A stretch of DNA of 64,000 nt, from NCBI GenBank assembly GCA_029204225.1, contig MU832132.1, positions 21,689 through 85,688 of the forward strand, in the 5' to 3' direction. Below the pieces are notes generated by a model. It was given only the letters and a program-made list of their open reading frames with translations. It had not been told where the DNA came from and did not search any database. The position numbers and the translations under genes were made by a program. This DNA comes from Diphasiastrum complanatum (Eukaryota; Streptophyta; Lycopodiopsida; Lycopodiales; Lycopodiaceae). Each line of letters starts with the position of its first letter. Positions within the stretch are counted from its first letter, which is position 1. This document shows, in pieces, positions 19,947 through 32,486 of the stretch.

Positions 19947-21797
19947 TCAATTTTTACATGATACAACTATAGTACATCTATCTACAACACCTAAGGCTGA
20001 TCTTAACTTGATAAATGAAGCCTTTGGCAAGGCTTTAGTGAGTAGATCAGCAAGGCAATCTGAAGAAGACACATGATGTAGCTTGATCTCCTTTGCTTGA
20101 ACCTTTTCCCTCACAAAATGGTGAGCAATGTGCTTGCTCCTTGTATGGAATGTGGGATTGGTTGCTAATGCTTGGCTTGATTGGTTGTCACAATATATGA
20201 TTGGTTGCTCCTCGGCCTCCATGACTTGTAACTCCATCAAAAGCCTCTTCAACCACAACATGAAAATCTCCTCTTCCAAATATCCATTGAGAAAAGCATT
20301 AGTCACATCAAGTTGAAATAGAGGCCAATTGAAAGTTGTTGCAAGAGAAATAATCAACCTTATGGAAACTAGCTTAGCAACAGGAGCAAAAGTTTCATCA
20401 AAATCTACTCCCTTGGTTTGCAAGAACCCCTTTGCTACTAGCCTTGCCTTGTGTTTGTTGATGCTCCCATCTTGATTGTACTTCAATCTATAGATCCATT
20501 TTCACTCAAGTGGCTTTCTTCCTTGAGGACGATCCACAATCTTCCATGTATGATTCTCCATAAGAGCATCATACTCTTTTTGCATGGCATCCCTCCATTC
20601 TTGTGACTCCATAGCTTCTTCAAAGCAACTTGGCTCATCAAACATAGAAGTTAGAAAAGTGTAAGAGGTAAGTGAATGTAGATCTTTCCTTTGTTCACCA
20701 TTGTCAACATAGGTGAGCCTTGAGGGCTTGGCCTTCCTTCTTGTAGATCTCCTTGGAGTCCTCGGATCTTGAGATGGATCTTCAAGATCTTGATCACATG
20801 TAGGCTCCTCCTGAAACCTTACAAGATCCTTGACATAAGATGGATTAGAAGCTTTCTCATTCAACTTGTAGTAGTTACCTTCATCAAAAGTAACATCTCT
20901 ACTCACTAAAATCTTCTTAGTGATTGGATTATAGACTCTATATCCCTTGCTATTTTCTGCATTACCAACAAAGATCCTTTTAATAGAAGTAGGATCATCC
21001 TTTTTTCTTGTATCTAATGCTTGAAAAACATAGCAAGTTGATCCAAAAATTCTTAGATCTTTAAGATTTGGCTTCTTACAAAATAGAGCCTCATAAGATG
21101 TTATGCCTCCAATGGGCTTACATGGCAATCTATTACACAAATAAGTTGCACAAATAATAGCCTCTCCCCAAAAGGACTTAGGTAGAGATGCATCTATCCT
21201 TAAAGCCTTAGCACACTCACATAGTGTTCTATTCGTCCTCTCAGCTATACCATTTTGTTGAGGACTATAAGTACATGTAAGTTATCTCTTAATGCCATTG
21301 GATTTACGGAACTCTATCATCTTCGTGGAGATATACTCTCCACCATTATCACTCCTTAATACTTTAATTCTAGCATCAAGTTGATTTTCAGCTAGAGTTT
21401 TGAACTTAACAAAAGCTTCAAACACTTTACTTTTGGAATCCAAAAGTTCAATCCAAGTGTATCTAGAGTAATCATCAATAAAAGATACATACATAGATGC
21501 ACCTCCATTAGATTCTTGAGAGAAAGAGTGCACATCACTATGAATAAGATCTAATGCTTTTGTAGATCTAGTGGAAGAGATATCAAAAGGTAGCTTGTGT
21601 GCCTTTGAGAGGCTACAAGCTTCACAACTTTTTTCACACTTTGAGAGTGTCTTTGAGAGGCCGAGAGCAAGATCCTTGGTGCATAGCATCTCCATAGATT
21701 TGAAGTTGGGGTAGCCCAACCTCTTATACCAAAGCTCCACTTGATTGAGCTCCTCCTTCACCATGTTCACACTTCCAAGAAAAACATTAGCATCAAG
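19947..21797 (-). pseudogene. Copia-3 left pol fragment (integrase to RNase H, internal deletion)
   Basis: On the minus strand the order is GAG-pre-integrase (ELWYKRLGYPN), integrase (IHSDVHSF, LRSDNGGEYIS), integrase C-terminal region (RIFGSTCYVFQALDTRKKDD), and the start of RT (ARLVAKGFLQTKGVDFDETF). At about 20,262 RT jumps from LEEEIFM straight to LWLKRLL in RNase H, an in-frame deletion that removes YVDD. Stops near 20,490 and 21,285 break it further. It ends at 21,797, where another copia begins in the opposite orientation. The fuller copy at 43,894-46,368 is nearly the same sequence. Confidence 0.88.
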
Positions 21798-21799
21798 CT

Positions 21800-22830
21800 T
21801 AAAAATTTGCTTTCAATTAGCAGAATCACTGATTCTGGTCATAAGAAGACCATACTATTCTTGACAAATCTAGAAATGCTTTAGCTTTCGGTATGAGTCG
21901 ATGTGGCTATCTTTACAAGCTAAGCCATTCTTATTCTACAAATAGTCAAGCTCTTCACACTTCAACTTCTGAGTCGATTGATATGCTATGGCATTTCAGA
22001 CTAGGTCATTTAAATCTCAAAATTATTTAACAAATGTCGAATCTGAATCTAGTGCAAGATCTCCCATCTATTAGCAAATCGACTCTCTCTGTGAGAGCTA
22101 TATTATTAGAAAACATGCTAGAATCTTATTCAATTATGATTCAGGCCATTTTTATAAAGATTTGCTAGATCTTGTACATGGTGACATTGTGGTCCTCTGC
22201 AGACTGCTTCCACAGGGGGAGCCATTTACCTTCTAACCTTTATTGATGATTTTTCTTGAAGAACTGTCACCTATTTTTTGAAGAACACTTCTGAAGAATT
22301 CAAGTTCTTCAAACAGTTCAAGGCATTTGTTGAAAATAAGACACAAAGAAAAGTCAAGGCTCTCTATACGAGTTTTATTTGCTTATGTAGCAGCCTACAA
22401 TCTAAAAATCCATATTGTAGATGAAAGGACATCCTTTCTGCATGATGATCTGAAAGAAGAGGTCTATATGGACTAGCCACCAGGTTTTACCTGCAAGTCA
22501 TTTTATGACTATGTTTGCAAAATGCACTGAAGTATCTATGGACTGAAAGAGTCTGCCAGGCAATGGTACAAGAAGAAGGATCAAGCACTCAGATCCTTAG
22601 GCTTCCAGCCTTTAATGGCTGATTACAATGTCTATGTGAAAGTCATAGATGGGGAGATTATCATTATCAGTGTCTATGTAGACAACACCCTGATTTTGTC
22701 AAGGTGCGATAACCTGATTGCATAGGTGAAGGCAGATATTTTGAGACACTTCGAAATATCGGATCTAGGAGAAGTAAAGTTGTTCAGGCAAATTTTGACT
22801 AGGGATTGGTCCAGCCAAAATGCCTTAGCG
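21800..22830 (+). pseudogene. copia fragment (family E): GAG-pre-integrase and RT pieces
   Basis: The start (LLSISRITDSGHKK-like, then MSRCGYLYKLSHSYS and LWHFRLGHLN) is the same sequence as 52,150-52,342. After many stops, RT blocks appear: EEVYMD, then PPGFTCKSFYDYVCKM, SIYGLKESARQWYKK, and YVDNTLILS in place of YVDD (about 22,675). It ends near GEVKLFRQILT. Heavily decayed. Confidence 0.75.
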
Positions 22831-25480
22831 AGGGAAGGACCCACACTGTCCTTACACGGTTTGACCAATTCCAATCTTGGGGGCCCCACTGATCACCCCG
22901 TACTCCCAGGTCAATGAGAGTTTTCCGGGCTCTTAGAGGTATGACCAATGAGAGATCGTAACTGAATCGTATTGGACATTATATCCACTTGCTGGCAATG
23001 ATAGGCAGACTTTGGTGAGGGATCTTGAACTTTTAGAACATTCCACTCTCTCTCATGTGTACTCAATTATCTATCATTGTGCTTGACTCTTAGAATGCCG
23101 GTCCTCTCGATGACAAGTTGCATTTTGGTCTATTCTAGATGTGACACAACCTGGGTGACTTTAGACTCTTATTCTATCTGCCAATGATAGCTATTTCTTG
23201 GGTTCTATAGTGAGCTCCCTGTTCGAGCTTGCATCTGGTAGTATCATTTACTCCTTTTAAAAAGCCGTCTTAATACTATTTTCTATCCCTCAAGCAGTAA
23301 TCCCAAATATAGTATCGTCACCACATAGAGATCTTAAGGAAATTAGTCCTATTCTCAGGTCTTGATGGTATGTGAAACAACCTTCAAGTCTTGGGGCTTA
23401 GCCTATAGGAGCATGGGACTCATCCTTGTAGCTAATTTTTGAGGGTATCATCTGCTAAGGATCCTCCAAGAAGGTGGCCTAAACATTGACGGTATAGATT
23501 TCAAAACCTTGTGATATTTGTGATTTGGTATCATGTCATAATATGGATTTCACAATTCACACCCTCCCCCCCCTCCTTTCTCTATAATTGGCATATCTCT
23601 TTCCCTTGCTTGATTTATCCATATTGTATGATGCTAGGAAATGATTTTATTGATATCACTGTCAAATTTTGTAGCTCGAGTAGGGTATTCCCTTAGGTCG
23701 AGGGGGTGTTGACTAACTGATAATGAGTGTTTCGCATATTTCGTCAGTTCGGACTTTTACGGCTTGGTAGGTTTTTCTTAGATCATCTTCTTCTTATGCT
23801 TGTGCTAGTGAGAGGACTCGGGTTCCAGGGGCCCGTGAATCTCGCAATGCCCGTGTATTCCAACAGCACAATGGGAATTGTGTTCTAGGTTTGGCATGAG
23901 AATGTTTTTATTTTCTAGGCTCGGGAGGATATTCTGCCTCACTTGGTGCCGGTAGCCCTCCCTCTATATTCCAAGAGGTTGGGGTTTTACATGATCCAAA
24001 GTCCTATGGCATTAGTTTTTCTATCAGACATTCCGTATGAGTATTGAAAACTTGCAAAAACCAAATTACAGATTCAGTTGAGCACTTCGGCTACCATTAT
24101 AGATATTTATACTAGTTGAGGCTCAACTTCGTAAGCGTAATGCGTGTTAGTCAGATACACATTCAAAACTTTTATTTAATGAGAAAAAGAGTTGAAGCAG
24201 CAATACGACCATTCAGGGTGATGGGAAAATATAACTCACTACTGGTTGTCAGATCGTGCTCAATGGAAGGGGAGGCTCAGTCACCAATGATAAGAGTGAA
24301 CCGTCGTTTGAAAAATGGTTTTGTGAGGCCACTTCTCCAACAAACCTTTGCTCTTACTCTTCACCACACGTCTTTGGAAGAGAGGTGCACACTCGTGGAA
24401 CTGAAGCGAGCTGGTTAGGAAAGTTGAAGAGCGCTCATTCACTGCTCTCCACTCGCGATGGCTCTGTGGCTCACGGCCTACTATTCTGGTCGCGATTGTA
24501 TCTCTTTCTACGATCTGCTTCTGGCTCACAGTAGGTGCCCACAGCTCGCACTTCTGGCTCACAGTAGCACGACCTCTTCATCACGCATTTCTGACCTGAT
24601 TTTTGAGTTTGCTGACTGCGGATCAACGATTTCAAAGCCAAGGGTGCATCGCGCTCCTAACTGCAGCTCAGTGAAGGCAAAAAGTGCGCTGGCTCTGGTC
24701 TTCTGGCCACAGAGGCCCACTGTGTTGGTGACTGCTCATTTTGTAAACACTTTGCTTACTGTGAATCGGATCTTCATGACAACTGAGTGTATGGAGTGTC
24801 ATTTCCACTTTCATGTGTGGTAGCTGCATGAAATGTGGAGAGAGGGCATACTGCCTATCTTGCTTTAGAACTGATGGGTGCTTGCTTCATCCCTGCAGCT
24901 ATGTAGTGACACAGGTAATTGATTGTCATTGATGATCTGTTGATAGGTATTGCTCCTTTGTCTGGCTTTTGGTAATGCTCACTTGCTTCTCACTTTTACA
25001 TAGCCTGTAACATAGACTTTCACACACTGATCTACAGTCTTATCTACCAAATGCAACACATACACACACCCTTTCTGCTCAATTCTATAGTCTTAACACA
25101 ATTTAGTGCAGCTCACAGGTGATCCTCACCACATTCTCACTCCACAATGGTATCATTTAGAACCTCTACTAAAGACTTCTTAGCATTCCTACACACAACC
25201 CTGGATGATCATAGGCTTCTGAGACAGACCTTCACACATGGTTTCAAGAGAGCTAACATTTGGTTAACACCAGAAAGACTAATAATCTGCTTTTACTGAG
25301 CAAGAGGTAAAATAATCAGTGGGTCTCTAGGCAAGGAAAAACTTAGCATAGCAATTGGAAGAAAAAATGACGAGTCTCGAAAAAGCCGACACTTAGCCTA
25401 TTTTAACTTAGTATCAGTTTTGTAAAGACCTTCGCATTCCTCGCACTTTTCTTGACTCAGGTGCAAGTTCCTTAACTAGC
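22831..25480. other. 2.65 kb without a recognised gene
   Basis: I see no conserved motif here. Frames of 60-121 codons overlap at 24,116-24,823 in a less AT-rich patch, but they look like chance. A CT/C-rich run lies near 23,560-23,580. The last 40 bp lead into the integrase fragment. Confidence 0.4.
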
Positions 25481-25487
25481 ATTAATC

Positions 25488-26150
25488 ATGTTCGTGAGTC
25501 TTGTGCATTGTCAAAGTCACATAGACTACCTTATACTAGATTTCCATCTAGATCTAAAAAGCCTTTTAAGGTTGTACATTACAGTTAGCAATAGTGGAGC
25601 TAAGATGTATGTAACTTTCATTGATGATTTTAGTAGATTTTGTTGGATGTATATACTAAAGAGCAAAGGTGAAATGTATGATGTTTTTGTCAAGTTCAAG
25701 AATGCAAGGGAGAACCAATTTTCTACAAGGATCAAGTGCTTAAGGAGTGACAATGGTGGAGAGTACATATCTACCAAGTTCAAGGCCTTTTGTGATGAGC
25801 ATGGGATCAAGAGTGAGTATACAATACCATGAAGTGGCTGAGAGGAAGAATAAGACTTTATGTGAAACTGCTAAAGCCATGAGGTTAAGTGCTAAACTCG
25901 ATAAGCCATTTTGGGATCAAGCATTGTTGTGTGCTAATTTCTTGTGCAATAGGTGGACGAGTGCTATTTTGGATGGAAGGACACCTTTTGAGATGTTATT
26001 CAATAGGAGGCTGAGTGTAAACTTTCTTAGAACATTTGGATGCACATGCTATGTCAACGTAACTCTTGATGATAGGACCAAGGAGGATCCATCTTCAAGG
26101 AAAGGTATATTTGTTGGATATAGTGAGGTGAGTAAAGCATTAGAAGAGTT
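25488..26150 (+). pseudogene. copia integrase fragment
   Basis: The frame reads YVTFIDDFSRFCWMYILKSK, LRSDNGGEYISTKF, then, after a shift and deletion near 25,830, VAERKNKTLCETAKAMRLSA, LLCANFLCNRW and FLRTFGCTCYVNV, ending in GIFVGYSEV. These are the second D, the E and the C-terminal region of a copia integrase. Sequence 26,150-26,394 is not recognised. Confidence 0.88.
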
Positions 26151-26399
26151 CCAAGGCCCAAAAGGGTTGTCTAAGAAATGTCACATAAGAGAGAGAAAAC
26201 AGTCAGATTTTAAAACCTCGACCGAGTTTTTGGTCTGCCCGCACAACTCCGATGACTTGACCTCACTAGTAACCTGCGTAGTTAATTGGAAGTTAGGTAG
26301 CCACAATGCGTGGAAACTAGGAAAAAGCCTCAAGGCATTTCAAATTGATGGAGGGGAAAAATGCAAAATTAAATGATAGAGAAATGGCATTGACGAAAC

Positions 26400-26842
26400 T
26401 GTAGGAATCCAGAATCAAGACTATTCATTAACACAAAGTATTCTCAAAGAGAAGAGAGAGATGGTTAGATGACCCTCTTGTAGAAACTTGTGGACAACCA
26501 ATATAAACAGTAGATTGCTTAACAAAAGTGTGTCTCATACAAATGAATGGCTACATATAAGTAGTCCAAGATGTCTATCTACCTTCATGACTGTTGGCTG
26601 TCCAATAACTTGACTAGTGGCTATCTAGCTACCATAAGTTACATAAAATAATTAAGTACCCCAAATAACAAGTTAGGTACTTGATTCACATGTATAGGCC
26701 CCTAGTGGGCCCACGAGTCCCTACAAGTTAGTTTCATACTAACTTGGGCCTAAAATATAAATGACCATGGTTACACAGATCTCGACCTTTTGGGTCATAG
26801 TAACCTATGGCTTCTACATCATTTACATTTATTATTCTAACG
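26400..26842 (-). repeat. Copia-2 3' LTR
   Basis: 443 bp. Read on the plus strand it starts TGTAGGAATCCAG and ends TTATTCTAACG. The terminal G replaces the A of the other LTR. Confidence 0.9.
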
Positions 26843-26869
26843 CTCTCCTTAAATGAAAATGGCATGTAT

Positions 26870-29800
26870 TCAGTAGGTAAGAAAATCAGCATGTTGCTTC
26901 AAATTTAAAGCTTCACAAAGAGCTTTAAATCGAACTCTAGGCAATGCCTTAGTGAACACATCTGCAATATTATTCTTCGTGGGACAATATTCAAGCATGG
27001 TGTCGCCATTATGAAGCTTCTCCCGAACAAAGTGATAGTGGATCTCGATATGCTTTGTTCTTGCATGAAATACTGGATTTCGTGCAATGGCAATAGTACT
27101 TTGACTATCCATAAATAGGAGAGTAGCTGAGGGCTGGCCATGCTTCATATTGACAAGTAATTGTCTCAGCCATATACACTCCGTAGTGGCTGAAAACGTT
27201 GCTCTATTTTCCTGCTTCACTTGAGGATGTAGCACCGGTGGGCTGCTTCTTGCTTAACCAAGAAACTGCAAAATTTCCAATGAAAAAGCAATGACCACTA
27301 GTAGAGCGTCTAGTGTCTTGATCTCCACCCCAATCCGAGTCACAAAAACCAGCCAAACATGCATCATCACTAGAAGGATAAAACAGACCAAGTGTTTTAC
27401 TTACTTGAAGATATCAAAGGATCCTCTTCAATGCTTTCAATGTGATGTCAATGGAGCATGCATGAATTGACTCATGAGGGAAACACTATAAGATATGTTT
27501 GGTCTTGAGTTGCATAAGTAAATGAGACTTCCAACCGCTTGACAATATAGTGTAGTATCAAATGGTTCACCACCACTTTGATTACTTAACTTCAGGCCTG
27601 TCTCAATTGGTGTAGCAACCGGCTTGCAATCTTCCATTTTGAAACGCTTCAAAATCTGCTTAATATACCGTTGTTGGGTAATGAAGATACCAGCCTTTCC
27701 TTGCAAAAACTCAAGACCAAGGTAGAAATGCAATTGGCCTAAATCTGATGTATCATAAACTGAAGCAAGATCAGATTTTAAGGCTGCAATATATTGTTCA
27801 CTACTACCTGTAATGATAATATCATCAACATATAGCAAAATGATGATGATAAACTCAGATGTATGCATGACATAAAGCGTAGATTCACTAGGGCTGTTAG
27901 AAAACCCACAATCACAAAAGTATGTGTGTATCTTTTGTTACCACATCCTTGGGGCTTGTTTTAGTCCATAGAGAGCCTTCTTGAGAAGACACACTTTGTC
28001 TTCTTGACCTGCAACCAAAAAACTAGCAGGTTGCTGTAAACTTCCTCATTAAGATCACCATTGAGGAAGGCTGTCTTTATGTCAAGTTGGTGCATACGCC
28101 AACCATGATGGGCAACCAAAGCAGTGACTATCCTTACGGTAGTTATTCGTGTGGTAGGTGCAAAAGTTTCCTCATAATCAATGCCCTCCTTTTGCGCATA
28201 ACCTTTGGCAACAAGTCTTGCCTTGTACCTTTCAACAGTACCATCGGACTTGTACTTGATCTTATGAACCCATTTACGGCCAATTACTTTCTTTCCATGT
28301 GGAAGATCAACAAGAACCCATGTGTGGTTCTTTATGAGTGAGTCATACTCCTCTTTCATCGCGTCCTCCCAACATTTTACTCCTCTGGCCTGCTCATAAA
28401 AAACAGGTTCTATTGCACTATCCTCCATAGATGTAAGAGCAAAATCAGAAAAGTCAGCAAATTCTACTGATTTAGATGAGGCACGAGTCTTCCCTTCATA
28501 GAAGCAGTTCACTTTGCTGTCCTGCAAAGTCCCTTACTTTGATCAACGCTTTGCTGTCCAAAGTGATCTGAATTGTCAACACTTTGCTGTCCAAAGTGCT
28601 GTGAAATTGGACTATGTTGTCCAAAGTTTTCAACAAGCCATTCCTCTTCATATGTCTGCTCCTCTTGATGAATTATGGGCTGTTCGCTTGAAGAACCAGT
28701 GGGCTGTCCATTAGAGGATGATGGCAGTCCCTCCTCTTCAACATTAGATGGTGATACCAAATCTGGAAACACTTCAACATAGTCATCTTGGGGGATGTCC
28801 CCTTTCATGACATGAATGGGCGCAAGATCATAGGAGTTCTTCTCATCAAAATGAACATCACGACTCACTATGATTTTGTTAGTATCCACATTAAACAATC
28901 TATAGCCTTTACTTTCACTACTATAGCCCATAAAAATGCATTTTACTCCTTTATCATCTAGTTTGGATCTTAGCTTATCGAGAATAAATGCATAAGCCGT
29001 TCAACCAAAAGTGCGAAAGTGAGAAACCGATGGCTTCTTACCATACCAAACTTCATAAGGAGTCAAAATCTTCAAGGCTTTAGTCGGACACCGATTACTA
29101 ATGTATGCCGCCGTAATAATCGCTTCAGCCCAAAACTTGTGGGGAACGCCCTTTGCTTAAGCATGCAACGAGCCATCTCCATGATTGTGCAATTTTTTCT
29201 CTCGGCAACACCATTTTGTTGCGGTGTATAAGGTGTAGTCATTTGATGTAGAATGCCTTTGATTTGAAGAAACGTGTCGAACGTACTTTTAATGTATTCC
29301 TCTCCTCAGTCGGTACGTAGTATCTTCAAAGTATGCCCAAATTGATTTTCTATCATAGCTAGAAAATCTTTGAAGCATTGAAAAACTTCAGATTTTGCCT
29401 TCATAGAAAGATCCATGTAAACCTTGAATAATCAGCAATAAAAGTAACGAAGTACTTGCATTTACAAATGGATTCGGTCCTCATTGGACCACATACATCA
29501 CTATGAATTAAGGCAAACTTATCACCAACTTTGATAGTCCCATCAATAGGAAAAGGCTTCCGCTAAAACTTACCAAGTATGCATCCTTCGCATACATGTC
29601 CTTCGGGATGCTCCATATTTGGAATGCCTTCCAGCATGTTGAATTTCTTCAACATATTCAAACTTCCTAAATTTAGGTGCCCGTATCTCGCATGCCATAG
29701 TTTAGCCAACTCCAATACATGTGAATTAGTAACAACAAGACCAAAGGATGTCAAAGTTTTAGGTTCATAAATATCCAACAAAAACAAACCTCCTCACAAT

Positions 29801-31146
29801 GTTCCCGAAGCAACAATTAAAAGTGATCTCTTTGGGTCTTTTATAAGATATTTGTCTTCTTTAAATTCTACAATCAATCCTTGATTCATGATTGTAGAGA
29901 CCGAAATGGATTTTTCTTAATCTTAGGAACATAAAGTACATTTCGAATGTACTTTTCTTCTCTATTGGGAAGAATGAGTGGTATAGATCCAATGCCTTCA
30001 ATTGGATAGGAGGTGCTGTCAACACCTTGAACCTTGCTTCCATCTTTGATTTTCATAAGCTTTGTGAAGACGTCTCTATGGTGAGTCATATGGCGTGTAG
30101 CTCCGCTATCAATCACCCAATCAATGGAAGAAAAAACAGCAACCTGCAAAGCTGAAGTAGTGTTGTTTTCCACTGAAAAACTAGCAAGTCGAGAAGTGGA
30201 TTAGAAATAACATTGTTACTGACAAAAGCAAAATCACCATTGAAAGAATCATCCTCCTTTTGATGTTCTAATGAAATCATGGCTATATTTGTATCAATAC
30301 CTTTCTCTTTATCCTTAGTAAGCTTCTTCCTACATTCCTTTATGTGGTGCCCAGACTTTTCACAATAATGGCACTTACCCTTCTTTTTGGATCCTTGATC
30401 TTGGCCTTCCTTGGATTTTTGATCCTTGGAAGAAGAAGGCTTAACTTTCCACTTGCCCTTGCCTTTGCCTTTGGTGAAGAAAGCTTGATCTTCTTGTTCA
30501 CCAAAATTAATCCTTGTTTGCTCTTCTTGGAGAAGTAAGCCAACAAGCTCTTCAAAGTAGATTTGCTGTCCCCTAAGAGATATGCTTAAAGTAGACACAA
30601 ATGGAAGATAGGAATGAGGAAGTGAATTAAGAGTAATTGAAACAGATTGAGAGTTCGCGACAATTTCGTCAATGCTACGAAGCTCTTCCCGAAGATCCTT
30701 GATCTTCATTAAGTGATTTGAAAGCGTATCACCCTCTTGCATCTTCAATGTTGAGAGTTGATTACGTAGAAAAAGCACTTTCGCCGTATTCTTCACTTGG
30801 AACATCTGGCAAGTACTTCCCAAGCACTCTTGGAATTTTTGCATGATCGAATGTGAGGTAGGATTGATCTCTTCACGGATAGCACTATGACCGAATGTGC
30901 TTGTGTGTCACGTCGATCCCACTTCTTTTGTTCTTCGGAAGACACCTCCACATATGTTGAAGAAGTAGCTCTTGACGGTGTAGTAGGTGCCAAACTAGGT
31001 GGCCTCTCTTCATCACCACTTACAACTTCAAACAAACCTTTAGCAATAAGGAGGCTTTTGATCATGTAGCACCACAAAGAGAAATTAGTTCCATCCAACC
31101 TATCTTCATTGAACAAAGACGTTATAGATTCAGATTTTTTAGCCAT
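26870..31146 (-). pseudogene. Copia-2 gag-pol, broken
   Basis: Order on the minus strand: gag starts at 31,146 (MAKKSESITSLFNEDRLDGT) and carries a knuckle CHYCEKSGHHIKEC. Next come protease (WVIDSGATRHMT), GAG-pre-integrase (LWHARYGHLN, 29,700), integrase, a linker containing tandem HFGQQSVD-like units (about 28,515-28,620), RT ([30 protein letters not shown] at about 27,820), and RNase H (TECIWLRQLL to ALPRVRFKALCEAL). At least six shifts or stops split it. One shift lies inside GRTWVYPCY-type integrase sequence near 29,440, another in RNase H near 27,240. No complete product is possible. Confidence 0.9.
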
Positions 31147-31767
31147 TTCTAAAAATTCAGCTAATAGTAGATGGAAAAAACATATTCCAGGCCAAAATCT
31201 ACTAACTAATCAGCAAGATCAAAGCTGAATTGATGAGCACTATAGATTACAATACACCACATGCAATAGCTCATTCACAAGAAGATATAGGTGGCTGTAT
31301 TATGCTACTAACTAGTATGCAGGCTTCCAATGAAGCCAAAACCACAACCAAAACTTTTGTGGTAAAATGGAGTGCACTCAATGTGCTAATGGAGCAGATG
31401 GTAAGACCTTCTTCCAGGCTCAAAAAGAGAAAAATTTCAGCCACTAAAAATGTGTCAAAAACACATTTGTCTTCAAGGTAGACGGGCGCCCTCCTCCAAG
31501 AAGAAAATCTAAAATTTGAAGCATGTAATCTGATTTCAATCACATGAAAACTAGTTGAGCATGGGCGCCCTACTATTGGCTCCCAAATGAGTGGAGGTTC
31601 CAAGCTTTTCCCTGCAATTTCCTGCACAAAAAACAAGGAGCCCAACAGTTCTCTCTCCACAAATTTTTTTTTTTTTTTGATTTTTATGAACCAAAAGAGG
31701 AGAAATGTGGCTGCCTATTGCGTGCCCTCCAGCAAGCAATCAATTTTGAAAAATGGCTCTGATACCA

Positions 31768-32296
31768 TGCAGGAATCCAGAATCAAGACTATTCATTAAC
31801 ACAAAGTATTCTCAAAGAGAAGAGAGAGATGGTTAGATGACCCTCTTGTAGAAACTTGTGGATAGCCAATATGAACAGTAGATTGCTTAATAGTATTCTC
31901 AAAGAGAAGAGAGAGATGGTTAGATGACCCTCTTGTAGAAACTTGTGGACAGGCAATATGAACAGTAGATTGCTTAACAAAGTGTGTCTCATACAAATGA
32001 ATGGCTACATCTAAGTAGTCCAAGATGGCTATCTACCTTCATGACTGTTGGCTATCCAATAGCTTGACTAATGGCTATCTAGCTACCATAAGTTACATAA
32101 AATAATTAAGTACCCCAAATAACAAGTTAGGTACTTAATTCACATGTATAGGCTCCTAGTGGACCCATGAGTCCCTACAAGTTAGTTTCATACTAACTTG
32201 GGTCTAAAATATGAATGACCATGGTTACACAGATCTCGACCTTTTGGGTCATAGTAACCTATGGATGGTACATCATTTACATTTATTATTCTAACA
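31768..32296 (-). repeat. Copia-2 5' LTR with an internal tandem duplication
   Basis: 529 bp, against 443 in its partner. The excess is a second copy of an 87-bp unit (31,805-31,891 repeated at 31,892-31,978) containing AGTATTCTCAAAGAGAAG. Confidence 0.92.
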
Positions 32297-32486
32297 GAAA
32301 CAAAAGCCAAAACCCTAATGGAGACAATCCGGTTGATGCTGATATTTTACAAACTTCCGCACAAAGTTTTTGGACTGAAGTTGTAGCCACAAACTCCTTG
32401 AGCTTGGTTTGAAAGAGTCATTTCTTATTTGATTCAGATAAACTTGATCTTTTACTAATGTTGCAAACATAAATGTTGATATGAAG
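32297..32486 (+). pseudogene. degenerate copia integrase/RT remnant (target of Copia-2)
   Basis: Continues across the Copia-2 insertion from 26,360-26,399. TKAKTLMET and FWTEVVATNS match the integrase block that normally reads near the catalytic E and FWAEAV. The related copy at 59,585-60,080 extends to YVDDTLVLIS, so the ancestor already had integrase joined almost directly to RT. Confidence 0.7.

Larger units (their letters stand above)
26400..32296 (-). mobile_element. Copia-2, full-length but degenerate copia element
   Basis: On the minus strand the 5' LTR is 31,768-32,296 and the 3' LTR is 26,400-26,842. The primer site TGGTATCAGAGC (complement of 31,756-31,767) and a purine tract AAGGAGAG (complement of 26,843-26,850) are in place. 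GAAAC flanks it at 26,395-26,399 and 32,297-32,301. The uninterrupted site, TGACGAAACAAAAGCC, exists at about 59,613-59,630. Coding regions carry several stops and shifts. Confidence 0.93.

Noticed and set aside
24116..24823. Cluster of overlapping frames of 92-121 codons in a less AT-rich patch
   Set aside because: Frames overlap on both strands, show no motif or splice structure, and are as expected from base composition.
28514..28620. Short tandem repeats considered as a possible CRISPR-like or minisatellite array
   Set aside because: The units are imperfect codon-level repeats (HFGQQSVD) within the copia linker, without unique spacers.
31789..32023. Repeated peptide-like frames on the minus strand
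   Set aside because: They are the translation of the 87-bp tandem duplication in the Copia-2 LTR.
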